A stretch of DNA of 64,000 nt from Leclercia adecarboxylata. GTDB taxonomy: Bacteria > Pseudomonadota > Gammaproteobacteria > Enterobacterales > Enterobacteriaceae. Made by a program: the position numbers and the translations under genes. The notes below the pieces were generated by a model. That model worked only from the letters and a program-made list of their open reading frames with translations, ran no database searches and was not told the DNA's origin. Within the stretch, counting starts at the first letter, position 1. Every line of letters begins with the position of its first letter. Where the stretch lies: positions 2,914,001 through 2,978,000 of the forward strand of contig LR590464.1 of assembly GCA_901472455.1 (NCBI GenBank), in the 5' to 3' direction. Shown in pieces: positions 29,067 through 38,277 of the stretch.

Positions 29067-29408
29067 TTAGCGACTCTCATTATCATGTCGTTCAGCCGCT
29101 CGCGCGTATTCGCGGTTCGCGTTTCCCCATTCGCAAAGCGGTTGTAATGCCCGCGCAAGCGTTCTTCCGAAATCGGTAATCTCGTATTCAACTTTAGGCG
29201 GTACTTCCCTGTAATCATGCCGTAATACAATGCCATCCGCTGTTAAATCCTTGAGCTGTTGTATCAGGACTTTTTCACTGATGCCCCCGGACAGACGTTT
29301 AAGCTCGCCAAACCGGCGTGGGCTGAACTGCAGATGAAACAACAGGACAGGTTTCCATTTCCCTCCGATATAACGAAGGGCTACATCAAGGCCGCAGACG
29401 GGTTCCAT
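29067..29408 (-). CDS. HxlR-family transcriptional regulator
   Basis: A 113-residue winged-helix regulator of the HxlR family. The hallmark GGKWKPVLLFHLQFSPRRFG appears near residues 15-34, followed by the recognition helix region SEKVLIQQLKDLTADGIVLR and the wing VPPKVEYEITDFGRTLARAL. HxlR proteins often sense electrophiles or redox change and control a divergent oxidoreductase. That fits the divergent dehydrogenase at 29505. A palindromic site lies between the two genes. Confidence 0.9.
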   Translation of the reverse strand: MEPVCGLDVALRYIGGKWKPVLLFHLQFSPRRFGELKRLSGGISEKVLIQQLKDLTADGIVLRHDYREVPPKVEYEITDFGRTLARALQPLCEWGNANREYARAAERHDNESR

Positions 29409-29425
29409 TCACTTTCTCCTTATAC

Positions 29426-29442
29426 ATACCTTTTGGTAGGTA
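29426..29442. promoter_or_regulatory. Palindromic HxlR operator candidate
   Basis: TACCTTTTGGTAGGTA lies in the 96-base divergent gap. TACC/GGTA half-sites are typical of HxlR-family operators. Confidence 0.55.
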
Positions 29443-29504
29443 CTATTATAACTGAATGCATACCGTTACTATGCGTTTTCGCTCCTCAATCTGGATATAA
29501 AATT

Positions 29505-30253
29505 ATGGGTAAGCTGGAAGGAAAAGTTGTCGTTATCACCGGTGCCAACAGCGGAATTGGTCTGGCATCGGCTAAACGTTTTGCGGCTGAAGGCGCGCAG
29601 GTTTTTATGACGGCCCGGCGTGCGCGTGAGCTGGAAGAGGCGGTAACTGAGGTGGGGCATGGCGCAACCGGCATCGCTTGTGATATTTCAAGGATGAATG
29701 ATCTCGATGCCCTGTTTGAAGAAGTTCAGCGTAAGGCTGGTCACATTGACGTACTGTTTGCCAACGCCGGCGGGGGGATTTCGCCTCTCTTTCAGCCGTG
29801 ACCGAAGAATATTACACTCGCATCTTCGATACCAATGTTAAAGGTACCCTTTTTACCGTACAAAAAGCGCTGCCTTTACTGAAAGAGCGGGCATCCATCA
29901 TCCTGACGGGGTCAACGAGTGCGACCACCGGCGTGCCTGAGTTCAGCGTCTACAGCGCCAGTAAGGCGGCCGTGCGAAATTTTGCCCGGGCGTGGATCCT
30001 TGAACTGGCTCCCCGTAAGATTCGGGTTAACGTACTGGTACCGGGCGCCACGTCAACTCCGGGTTGGCATGGTCTTTCGCCTGACGATAATTTCAACCGT
30101 GAAATGATACGCGCCGTAGAAGCCACCACTCCACTGGGACGCCTTGCTGAACCTTCGGAAGTGGCTGCCGCGGCACTGTTCCTGGCTTCAGATGACAGCA
30201 GCTTCGTTAACGGAAGTGAACTGTTTGTTGACGGTGGCTCAGCACAGATCTGA
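29505..30253 (+). CDS. Short-chain dehydrogenase/reductase (one frameshift)
   Basis: An NAD(P)-dependent oxidoreductase of the classical SDR family, about 248 residues. The cofactor motif is TGANSGIG near residue 12, followed by LFANAGGG (NAG motif), the catalytic Ser in ILTGSTSATTG and the YSASKAAV Tyr/Lys pair. It ends in FVNGSELFVDGGSAQI. A frame break near 29795 separates 29505-29800 from the rest. The extra bases in CTCTCTTTCAG suggest a local indel. It is divergent from an HxlR regulator and ends at a strong hairpin. The substrate is unknown. Confidence 0.87.
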
Positions 30254-30282
30254 ATATCATTTATATCAGAGCAAAATCTCAT

Positions 30283-30305
30283 AAAGTCCGGTCAAACCGG
30301 ACTTT
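30283..30305. terminator. Perfect hairpin terminator after SDR gene
   Basis: AAAGTCCGGT/ACCGGACTTT with a 3-base loop, flanked by A- and T-rich ends, so it may act in both directions. Confidence 0.8.
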
Positions 30306-30390
30306 ATTGTCGGTAAATTAAGAAAATAATCCACCAGGAATAAGATAAATACCGCCTGACATCCGGTTGCCTGAACGCCGTAAAACCCGT

Positions 30391-30436
30391 ATCTGAATCA
30401 TGGCGACCCTATTATCTGAATCATGGCGACCCTATT
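30391..30436. repeat. Perfect 23-bp tandem repeat
   Basis: ATCTGAATCATGGCGACCCT plus ATT occurs twice back to back. It resembles the kind of repeated terminal motif seen at ends of IS21-like elements, but no transposase is near. Confidence 0.6.
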
Positions 30437-30969
30437 TGCTCTGATTCAACGTCCGCAGATAACAACAGCATGATAACCATTTCAAAAAAGCAGGCACACA
30501 ACTATTGTGGCATCTGACAACGGTGTAGAACATCTTTTAGTGCCGGATTATCGTACAGTATGCATGAAATGTTATATCCCACGATGTGAAAATATATTGT
30601 GCGCATTATTGCAGCAAAATTATCTTAATCTTAAAGTTTCAGAGCCTGATACCGCACAAAAAGCTTAAAGATAGGGTGCATTTTAATTGCCATTTATCCC
30701 CCTGACTGTTAAGGTGTTCAGGCAATCAACATACGAAGCACATAAGCATAAGAAAAGTTTTGACTCAAAGTTGCCCCACATCGGGGCTTTTTTTCAGCAT
30801 TATTATCGCTACCGAAACTGGCAGTTAATCCGGAACGGCTTATTTACTGCTCAGGAAGTCATCCTGCTGTGTCTGGAGCTGTTCAGGTTTTCAGAAACGT
30901 GCCCGGTAATAATGCCCCAAAACCAGCAAAACTATGTATATATATTTTTTTAGTAACGATATTACTCAT
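30437..30969. other. Non-coding stretch with a terminator
   Basis: No supported gene. A hairpin GCCCC-ACATC-GGGGC followed by T7 at 30773-30794 could end a small RNA transcribed from about 30690. Confidence 0.35.
30773..30794 (+). terminator. Rho-independent terminator, possible end of a small RNA
   Basis: Stem GCCCC/GGGGC with a 5-base loop and seven T residues. There is no coding gene immediately upstream. Confidence 0.65.
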
Positions 30970-31182
30970 ATGGAAAAAAAGAGAATCTGCAATCACCTCT
31001 CTATTCGTTATCAGTACTCCCCATCCTCTCCTTTTTATCTGGTTTACATTTATGAATGGAGGAGCGGGAAGTATATTTCTTCCGTTGCGTCTAACAGCAA
31101 AGAATCGTTATTCAAACAACTTAAGGAATATGCTCAACTGAATGAGCAGGAACAAGCCCATCTCCGCAGATTTATCCTCTGA
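30970..31182 (+). CDS. Hypothetical protein, 70 aa
   Basis: A small basic protein from ATG 30970 (MEKKRICNHLSIRYQY), with aromatic-rich SPFYLVYIYEWRSGKYIS and a helical C-terminus KQLKEYAQLNEQEQAHLRRF. The charge distribution looks genuine, but no strong RBS is visible before this ATG. The family is not recognised. It has no close neighbours on either side. Confidence 0.4.
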   Translation: MEKKRICNHLSIRYQYSPSSPFYLVYIYEWRSGKYISSVASNSKESLFKQLKEYAQLNEQEQAHLRRFIL

Positions 31183-31390
31183 ATATTGTCTGTTTCACCA
31201 CTTTCACAGACTCATGAACCTGTATGCAGTTCGCCTGCCACGATTGTTACGAGCCTGCCAGCCGGGCAGTTATCTTGTGACAATTTCAGACCCGGTTCTG
31301 TGAGTGGAATGATCGCGCGGAAAATTTTTTGAGCCACACTTATAACAGACATATTTTTCTTTTTTGGATTGTCCAACAGAGGAGGAATGT

Positions 31391-31594
31391 ATGCAGTCAG
31401 TAAGTGAGAAGGGTGTCGTGTCTTCCCGGGATTTAGATTTTCTTGCCCGTAGCTTTGCCCGGATGCATTTGCACGGCCGACATCTGTGCACGGATGCAAT
31501 AACCGGCAACATGGATGAAGACTGCCGACTGTGGTTCCTTGACCGTTATGACTTTTACGTTGAACAGCTAAAAGATAAGGAATTGCAGGAGTAA
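31391..31594 (+). CDS. Hypothetical protein, 67 aa
   Basis: Starts at ATG 31391 (MQSVSEKGVVSSRDLDFLAR) with a strong AGAGGAGG site six bases upstream. It is acidic and probably helical: SFARMHLHGRHLCTDAITGN, then CRLWFLDRYDFYVEQLKD. The RBS and composition support a real gene. I do not recognise a family. It stands alone between non-coding regions. Confidence 0.6.
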   Translation: MQSVSEKGVVSSRDLDFLARSFARMHLHGRHLCTDAITGNMDEDCRLWFLDRYDFYVEQLKDKELQE

Positions 31595-32296
31595 CCCCAG
31601 GCCGGGTGGTGTCAGCTGCCCGGCATTCCCTTTAAAGGAATGCGTTGTACCAGGCCTGCCAGCGTTATGCGTAGAGCCGCAGCTGGCGCAGGCCATTCGG
31701 CAGTTTCTTTATCAGCCTGCAGGGCTGTCGCTACTGGTGCCCGCGTTACCTGCCCTGTACGGTTCCAACATCAAATCCGCTGATGAAGCTGGCTGTGTTG
31801 GTTGCCCGCTGACGCAGCTGCACAGAACGCTCATAAGACTCGCTTAGGCAGTGTCGTCCCATATAGCACGTGAGCAGGCGTTCAGGAATGATCGGCTCAC
31901 CGGAACAACCACACAGGCCATCCCTGACCGGCTCTGCGGACGTGACGCGGAAATAAAAATAGGCCTGCTTTTCAGCAGGCCCAATGAGTTTGAAATCGAA
32001 TTAGGTAGGCATGTTACCCTGCCATCATCCATATGACGTCTGTGTCGGGCAGCGTCACTTCCCGATCAGGATACCGAGTGGGGGCTATGGCCTGGTTACA
32101 ATTTAAGCATAGCACTGGTTTCGAAGCGGGTAGAAAAAAAAGCCTGCCCGGAGGGACAGGCTCAAAAAGCACTTACCAGATTCTGATACAGTTGCCGGGT
32201 GCCTCCCGGTGGCTCGTTACCGGTTATACGAGCCGCAAGCATATTTACATTACATCAACCGGATTGCCCCGCCGCACAGGGGGATCCACCCTTGTT
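31595..32296. other. Non-coding stretch
   Basis: About 700 bases, GC-rich at first. Several GC-rich inverted arms occur (for example TGAGCCTGTCCCTCCGGGCAGGC read leftward near 32140-32165, a possible leftward terminator), but no gene is supported. Confidence 0.3.
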
Positions 32297-32886
32297 AAAT
32301 CTAGTTGGGTTCATAGCGAAACGCCAGTTCCCATGTCAGTCAAAGAGGCGGCGATAGCGGACCCTGTAATACTTCAGCCTCGCCGTCATCGCAGATATCG
32401 AAACCCCGGGTCAGTTGCCATATCCCCCTGACAATCCGCCCCGTTTGCAGGTCTTCCGTTTCGCCATCGGTGTAGTAAGCCACCTGAACCCTGCCGTTAT
32501 GCCGTATCCAGTAGAAACCTTCTGTCATAAGTCATGCCTTCTCTGAATTCTGATAGCCATATAACACGCTCTTAATATTAACGGGTATTTGCGCATGAAA
32601 ACGGGGATCCAGAGCACACCGCGCTGTACCGCCCGGAAGTGCGCCTGGCGTACGCGGAGCGGCAACAACGGGCCCACTGTCAGCCGGGCCATGAACCGGT
32701 GCTGAAGTCACTCCGTTATGGCGGTTCGCCCGGACGGTATTTATGAAGCATACGCTGAAGCCAGTGGAGTTCCCCGGCACGTACGGAAGCCCTGTCAGGT
32801 AAAGCCATGCCCTCCCGGATTTACCGGTGTAGTCCTGTCCGGGCAGCGCAGGAGACAGCCCGCAATGCATGACTGCCGTTATAACC
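32297..32886. repeat. Diverged repeat block, copy B (intact copy)
   Basis: Aligns with 17265-17862. It includes the 62-residue gene at 32340-32528 and a 3' part that, read rightward, keeps a protein-like frame without a clear start (DPEHTALYRPEVRLAYAERQ, then PGHEPVLKSLRYGG). Copy A has stops in that frame. Confidence 0.7.
32340..32528 (-). CDS. Hypothetical protein, 62 aa, paralogue at 17300
   Basis: A compact protein starting MTEGFYWIRHNGRVQVAYYT and continuing DGETEDLQTGRIVRGIWQLT to GEAEVLQGPLSPPL. The pattern suggests a single small beta-domain. A decayed copy sits at 17300-17499. Conservation of the frame in this copy and its loss in the other indicate a once-functional gene duplicated with its surroundings. 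The biological role is unknown. Confidence 0.6.
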   Translation of the reverse strand: MTEGFYWIRHNGRVQVAYYTDGETEDLQTGRIVRGIWQLTRGFDICDDGEAEVLQGPLSPPL

Positions 32887-33311
32887 CTTTAATCAGATCC
32901 GCCAGATAACCGTTACTGACGCATGATAAAAGGAATCTGGCGTTGCTGTTGTGATTGTGGTGCCGGTAATAAAGCGACCGGATTTCATTATATTTTCCCT
33001 CTGCCAAAAGGTTCTGCAGTTCCGCGTGCCGGGCCGCATGGTAAGCCAACCACCGGATATGCCCGGCCAGGTTATGTTCACGATCGACACGGGATTCTAT
33101 CTGGCTCATGACAGCTGCCAGTTCGCTATCGGATGCAGCAGAGATAAGCGCTCCCGCAGCTTCACGATGCTGCTGCAGTTTAAGGCAACTGCTCCGCAGA
33201 AAACTGAGGTCCTTCAGTTGCCCCGGAACGCCGTTATCATAAAGGCGTAAGCCCCTCATGCCAGACACACCAGGCGACGTGCTTATAAAGCGATTGCATA
33301 TCCACAGACAT
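32879..33311 (-). CDS. Hypothetical helical protein (frameshift near start)
   Basis: The likely start is ATG 33311 (MSVDMQSLYKHVAWCVWHEG) with GGAGG five bases upstream. That frame closes near 33240, where a one-base shift leads into the long frame YDNGVPGQLKDLSFLRSSCL onward to LLSCVSNGYLADLIKGL. The product of about 143 residues is largely alpha-helical and His-rich (YHAARHAELQNLLAEG, YYRHHNHNSN). No family is recognised. It directly follows the repeat block B; the matching position in block A has been replaced by an IS end. Confidence 0.55.
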
Positions 33312-33671
33312 AGTGCCTCCGGTCGCGCCCGTTAAAATTAATATATGCGCCATGCGGCGGGAAAAATCAGTACTACGTACGCCTGAAAAAGCCCCGGCGG
33401 TCCCGAAAATAGCAGATTAAGCATGTGCTCCCGCTTATTTCAGATAAAAAACACCTGCCGGCATTTATGAGTATTTGCGAAGGGAACGTTATATATCCTG
33501 TACTGAAGCGGAGCCTGAAGTGAGAATTTGTGACTCAGGGAGTGATTTCCTGTAGGGCTGTACGTTATCCTGTCAAAGCATTTTCTTTATAATATATATT
33601 ATTTAGTAATGTAACTATTGTGAATCGCAAGGAGTTGATGCTTTTTAGACCGAATAATGCAGGAGAAAAAT
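33312..33671. other. Non-coding stretch
   Basis: Upstream regions of the two flanking genes. No gene or obvious repeat is seen. Confidence 0.35.
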
Positions 33672-33926
33672 ATGCCCTCCATACTGCTGTTTATTGAGGA
33701 TCATGCACCTCGTCGTCTGGAGATAAGCGAATTCAGGACGCGTATAAGCTATTTGTATCCTGACAATGTGGCACGGGAATTACCCGTAAAAGTGATTTTC
33801 GGCACATTTTTAGACGGTAAAGGCAGCGCCGTACTGGTTGCTGCCGACAGGCTGGTCACACGCGATGAAATAGCCAGGGCGCACAGGCGTCTCATCGCCT
33901 GGCCGGATTTAGCGAAAACAGGCTGA
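33672..33926 (+). CDS. Hypothetical protein, 84 aa
   Basis: Starts at ATG 33672 (MPSILLFIEDHAPRRLEISE) with AGGAG six bases upstream; the open frame begins five codons earlier. It is a mixed alpha/beta sequence with NVARELPVKVIFGTFLDGKG, then VLVAADRLVTRDEIARAHRR. The family is not recognised. A stable composition and a good RBS support a real gene. Confidence 0.55.
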   Translation: MPSILLFIEDHAPRRLEISEFRTRISYLYPDNVARELPVKVIFGTFLDGKGSAVLVAADRLVTRDEIARAHRRLIAWPDLAKTG

Positions 33927-34323
33927 CCGGGTCCCGGCGAAAGGCCGGGTAAACCTTTTATAATAAGCGTATGCAACATGGCAGCTCTGAAAGAGTCCTG
34001 TTCATTAAAGCCGACAATCCAGGCTACTTTTTTGGATATAGCCTGGCGGGTTGCCCGTAACAGAAACAGTAAGCCAGCCCCCGACGGGACCCGAAGTAAA
34101 GTCCCCCGGTCCGGCAACGCCGCGACCGGCTGCAGAATTGCCAGGGTTTATGAAGAAATTAAAGCCCGAGGCGCGAATTTCATAGATACGGCTTTCTGAA
34201 CGTTCTTTATGTGAAGCTCCTGTCAGAGAACAGGAGAAGATACCCATAACTAAACTCCGGGGGCATATATACTTATACCGGGCGAAGTTTCCGTAAATCC
34301 TAACCCTCCCTTCAGGATAAAAA
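33927..34323. other. Non-coding stretch upstream of second H-NS-like gene
   Basis: Contains a CCGGGTCCCGGCGAAAGGCCGGG-type hairpin region right after the previous stop (33927-33950), possibly a terminator. The remainder leads to the hns-like RBS. Confidence 0.35.
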
Positions 34324-34725
34324 ATGGAAGATGAACTGAAATTATTAAACAGCATCCACGACTTACGGGCAGCAGCCCGCGAAATGCCCCTGGAATTTCT
34401 GGAGATGGCGCTGAAAAAATTCAGGCTCGTTGTGAGGGAACGCCGGGAAAAGGAGTCAGCCCGGCAAAAAGTGCAGGATGAGCGTAATGAGAGACTGGAG
34501 AAGCTACGCCTGCTGCTACCTGAAAAAGGCATCGATCCGGCAGAACAGGTAGCCAGCCCAGAAAGCGATAATAAGTCTGTAAAAGTACGGACTCCCCGTA
34601 TGGCCAGATATCGATATCAAAATGAAAACGGCAAAACCAGAACCTGGACGGGACAGGGACGAATGCCAAAGGTCATTGCGGAGCAGCTGGCTGCAGGCAA
34701 GTCACTGGATGATTTTCTTGTCTGA
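34324..34725 (+). CDS. hns-like: H-NS/StpA-like nucleoid protein, intact
   Basis: A 133-residue H-NS homologue that binds and silences AT-rich DNA. The N-terminal oligomerisation domain reads EDELKLLNSIHDLRAAAREM, with the coiled coil RERREKESARQKVQDERNER. The linker holds SPESDNKSVKVRTPR. The DNA-binding domain is YRYQNENGKTRTWTGQGRMP with the QGR loop, ending in SLDDFLV. The start follows an AGGAT site. Plasmid H-NS proteins typically hide the plasmid from host regulation. A second, frameshifted homologue lies at 20326. Confidence 0.93.
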   Translation: MEDELKLLNSIHDLRAAAREMPLEFLEMALKKFRLVVRERREKESARQKVQDERNERLEKLRLLLPEKGIDPAEQVASPESDNKSVKVRTPRMARYRYQNENGKTRTWTGQGRMPKVIAEQLAAGKSLDDFLV

Positions 34726-35371
34726 CCAGGCCTGAATCACACTGTATCTTCAGGGTGAGCCTGTTAAAGCGGCAGAGTTATTCCTGCCTGACCGGGGCCT
34801 GAATCAGTTATTTGCCTGTCTCAGTGTCGGAAAAAATCCGACAGGCATCTCCGTCCATCCTGCTGTATATCAGGGATATATACCGGTTAACATCAGTGGG
34901 CGGTTAGAGATAATGATAAAAGACCTGCAATAATGTTCCTGAGACTCCTTGCATGGTTTTTGCTTTTCCCGAAATTACAGGTGAATCCCCGCGCCCCGGC
35001 TTCTTAATTTTCTTCTCTAATCAAACTGATATGTCATTCAGATATGCCTGTTTCTGCTAAGTTTGTAATGCTGATTTACCGGAGGCCGGGCAGTAACGGT
35101 CAGGGAAATAAATTCTATAATGAAGGGGCGGAAATAACAGGGATCCAAAAAGTGCCAGTACCCGACATCTGAGTGGCACTGGCCAAAATCCGAACCATAT
35201 TATTAGAAGGAGATTATAGTAATTTAAGTCAGGGATATTCCAGCCCCATTTTTTCATGTTGTCAGTACATGACTGAAAATGCGTTATATTCTTCTGATTA
35301 AGAAACATCTCAAAATAATACCGGTACTTTCAGTGTTAAATTATTTCACAGCAGGCAGACAAGGCGCTTAA
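34726..35371. other. Non-coding stretch
   Basis: About 650 bases after hns-like with no supported gene. The one long leftward frame has a composition unlike a protein. Confidence 0.35.
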
Positions 35372-35599
35372 ATTCCGGTTATCAGGCATGCTAAACCGGG
35401 CGTTCTGATTCTGGATGCCCGCGCACAGTTAACGCTGTGTGCGACCTGTAAAAATGACGCCTGTGTCCGGAAAAACAAGCGAAAGCGGGAAGGGTTGTAT
35501 GCCGCTCCTGGCTGTCTGCTCTGCCATGCCATGGAGAGGCTGAGAAGGGATCCCGGGCGTCCGGGCCTGCTTCATGAAAACCTGACCCGGCAGGGCTGA
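35372..35599 (+). CDS. Cys-rich small frame, start unclear
   Basis: An open frame of 75 codons between TAA (35369) and TGA (35597) has no ATG or GTG near its start. The sequence is strongly protein-like: LILDARAQLTLCATCKNDAC, then KNKRKREGLYAAPGCLLCHA. Two CxxC pairs separated by a basic stretch suggest a zinc-ribbon fold. Either an unusual start (ATT at 35372 or CTG) is used, or an indel hides the start. Family unknown. Confidence 0.35.
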   Translation: MPVIRHAKPGVLILDARAQLTLCATCKNDACVRKNKRKREGLYAAPGCLLCHAMERLRRDPGRPGLLHENLTRQG

Positions 35600-35619
35600 C
35601 GGACCAGGCTATATACCGC

Positions 35620-36033
35620 TTACCGGAACATGCCGTGCTTCAGGAAGCCAGTGATTTCAGATGAACTCGCCTTCGCCGCGGTAAGGGGCTGGCAGCAATA
35701 CCGGACAAACGCATTGTCCGCCTGAGCCTTCCTGCCGTTAATTTCCGGCTGTATGTTTATTTTTTCTGATGACGGCCCGGTCTGAAAAACAAACATTTCT
35801 TCCACAGCACCCTGCAGCATGCGCGTTTCAGCTGCGTGTGACGAAACACCGCTGTGCTGAACAGCAAAAGCCTCATTAATTTCATTCTTCAGTTGCGCAC
35901 GAACGTTATCATCCAGCCGCATGAGGATGGCAGTAACAACGATATTCAGCGCTTCAGCCTGAATAATAAGTTCTTTTTCAGACTCATGCTGCTCCGCAAT
36001 AGTATTAACCAACTCCGCCAGTAATGCCCTCAT
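35620..36033 (-). CDS. IraP-like anti-adaptor protein
   Basis: IraP blocks RssB from delivering the stress sigma factor RpoS to ClpXP, stabilising RpoS. The first 60 residues align with IraP: MRALLAELVNTIAEQHESEK matches [20 protein letters not shown], and the following AEALNIVVTAILMRLDDN matches VEALEIIVTAMLRNMAQN. The chromosomal protein is 86 residues; this one has 137, with a non-matching C-terminal extension that could change its specificity. I chose the ATG at 36033 because AGGGA lies upstream and the alignment starts there. The role is inferred from similarity only. Confidence 0.7.
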   Translation of the reverse strand: MRALLAELVNTIAEQHESEKELIIQAEALNIVVTAILMRLDDNVRAQLKNEINEAFAVQHSGVSSHAAETRMLQGAVEEMFVFQTGPSSEKINIQPEINGRKAQADNAFVRYCCQPLTAAKASSSEITGFLKHGMFR

Positions 36034-36270
36034 ATTTAATTCCCTGTGCAAGACAACATGAAGCAAATGTATAGCATGTTTTTATTCAGGGTGGGTCTGA
36101 CCACTTACCCTGACCGGCAGACCTGTAAAAAAATATGCGTCCGCTCGCATAACCCGTCAGACTGAATACAGCGACGGCACTGGATCCATGCGGCCGGGTC
36201 ACACCCTCAGGAGGGTTTATGCTTATCAGGACCATGACTGTTTACTGAAACTAATTCCAAGGAGAGACGT
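36034..36270. other. Intergenic region between iraP-like and hmp
   Basis: A divergent promoter region for both genes, ending in AAGGAG before the hmp ATG at 36271. I could not identify a convincing NsrR box. Confidence 0.35.
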
Positions 36271-37540
36271 ATGTTAACTCAAGAGCAGAAGCAACTGGTT
36301 AAAGATACCGTCCCGGGTGCTCAAGGAAAATGGCGTTGCGTTAACGGATTACTTCTATAAAAGGATGTTACGTAATAACCCTGATTTACAGGAAGTTTTT
36401 AACATGGGGCATCAGCGCAGTGGCGCCCAGGCGAAAGCTCTGGCAGGCGCGGTGCTTGCCTATGCAGAAAATATTGACGACCCCGGGGTGCTGGCGCCGG
36501 TCATTGAGCTGATTTGCCACAAACACGTGAGCCTGAATATTAAGGCCCCGGATTACAGTATCGTCGGTGAGAATTTACTTTATTCCATCAGCGAAGTGCT
36601 TTCCGTCCCGATGGAGAGCCCGCTAATCAGCGCCTGGGGGGCCGCGTATCAGGATCTGGCCGAAATATTTATCGGGGCCGAGAAAAGACTTTACGATGAA
36701 CGCCGTAACACACCCGGCAGGCTGGCTGGGCTGGCGCGCCTTCACCGTCAGCAGGAAAGTAAAGGAAAGCGAGGAGATCACGTCTTTTTATCTGAAGCCC
36801 GAAGACGGGCAGGCCCTGCCTGATTACCGGCCGGGACAGTACGTGACGCTGCGCGTCCTGGTTCCTGAACTGGGCCTGAAGCAGCCGCGACAGTACAGCT
36901 TATCCGCCAGGCCAGGGGCTGACTACCTGCGTATTTCCGTGAAACGCGAAGATCCGCGTAAGGAAGGGCAGGACCCGGGTTACGTCTCATCAACGCTCCA
37001 TAATGCCGTCAGTGAAGGCGACACGGTGGAACTGAGCGCCCCGGCGGGCAACTTCTTTTTATTAAATCCCGAAGTGGACAATGTGCTTATCAGTGCGGGC
37101 GTCGGCCTGACGCCCATGATGTCCATGACCCATCATCTGCTGGCAGAAATAGCCGATCCGAATACTTCCCTGAAAGCGTACCACGCGGCACAGTCTCAGG
37201 ACAGGAAGCAAATATTTTTTCCTCCATGCGGCCCGCAGTTCCGACGTCCATGCCCTGCGCGAGGAGCTGGGTGCCCTCGCTGAGCAGAACAGCAACTTGC
37301 ATATTTTTATTGCCTATGAACAGGTAAAGGAAACTGAGGTGCGCGGGGGAAGATTACCATGTGCAGGGCCGGCTCGATCTCAGCGCTGTGCCGGCGGAAT
37401 ACCTGCCCGAAGACGCCGACTATTATCTGTGCGGTCCGGTGCCGTTTATGCATGAACAGTACCGTTCTCTGCTGGCGCTGGGCATTGCGAAAGAGCGCAT
37501 TCACAGTGAAGCGTTTGGCACGGGAGGAGTGGGGCTTTGA
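36271..37540 (+). CDS. hmp: Flavohaemoglobin, nitric oxide dioxygenase (frameshifted)
   Basis: Hmp oxidises nitric oxide to nitrate with NADPH, FAD and a globin haem. The sequence starts MLTQEQKQLVKDTVP behind AAGGAG and covers all three domains: globin (YKRMLRNNPDLQEVFNMGHQ, proximal His in CHKHVSLNIK), FAD domain (GQYVTLRVLVPELG, RQYSLSARPG) and NAD domain (ISAGVGLTPMMSM, DYYLCGPVPFM, HSEAFGTGGVGL). The length is about 400 residues, as usual. Four frame breaks (near 36312, 36715, 37205 and 37340) interrupt it. All domains and key residues survive, so sequencing indels are plausible. Confidence 0.9.
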
Positions 37541-38268
37541 CCGGTACTCATCAATATAATTAAGAAGGTACAGTGTCTTGTTAACGCGCCCCACTTCCAT
37601 GATCGCCTGTGCCAGTCCTGATGGGCGTGAGCTTTTCAGCAGAGAGCGAATAAGTTCTGAAGCATGAATGGTGTCCAGCTTCAGCGAACCGGCGGTTCGC
37701 ATCATCTCATCCCACTGATCCTCGGCTTTCGACAGATCGGCACAACCACGCGCCAGCGCATCCAGTGCACCGTAATTTGCCGATTTATCCATCCGCCAGA
37801 ATACCGCTTCACCGGCATCGGCAAGCCGGGGAAAAACTGGTATCCCAGCAGCCAGAACAGGCCAAAAATAATGTCGCTGGTACCGGCTGTATCTGTCATG
37901 ATCTCAACCGGATTTAGCCCTGTCTGCTGCTCCAGAAGGCCTTCCTGCACAAAAATGGAATCACGTAATGTGCCAGGGACAATGATGCCGTGGAATCCAG
38001 TTAACTGATCAGAGACGAAGTTGTACCAGGTGATGCCACGCCCGGAACCAAAATATTTTCTGTTAGGCCCGGAATTTACCGTTTTCACCGGCGTAACAAA
38101 TCGCATGCCGTTGGCTGACGCCACTTCGCCGCCACCCCAGCGGGCAGCAAGCTCCAGTGAGGACTGAAAATCAACCAGGCGGCATTGGCACTGACCAGCG
38201 TTTCTGCCCGGAGGTAATTCTGTGTCACCCAGCTGAGCCGGTGACGCGTCAGCGCCGGTAAAAGGGGC
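37541..38268 (-). pseudogene. tnpA: Tn3-family transposase fragment
   Basis: A central part of a DDE_Tnp_Tn3 transposase: LLPALTRHRLSWVTQNYLRA, ANGMRFVTPVKTVNSGPN, TWYNFVSDQLTGFHGIIVPG, EIMTDTAG with a catalytic Asp, and ASELIRSLLKSSRPSGLAQA, ending in TLYLLNYIDEY. Both ends are missing, with hmp on one side and an unknown gene on the other, and there are internal shifts. No terminal repeats or resolvase remain. Confidence 0.88.
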
Positions 38269-38277
38269 TATACCACG

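Noticed and set aside
33978..34199. A 73-codon rightward frame before hns-like
   Set aside because: No RBS and no protein-like pattern.
35057..35308. An 83-codon leftward frame
   Set aside because: Odd aromatic- and Cys-rich composition, no RBS, no family.
36050..36120. Possible NsrR box upstream of hmp
   Set aside because: The AAGCAAATGTATAGCATG stretch matches the consensus poorly and is far from the hmp start.
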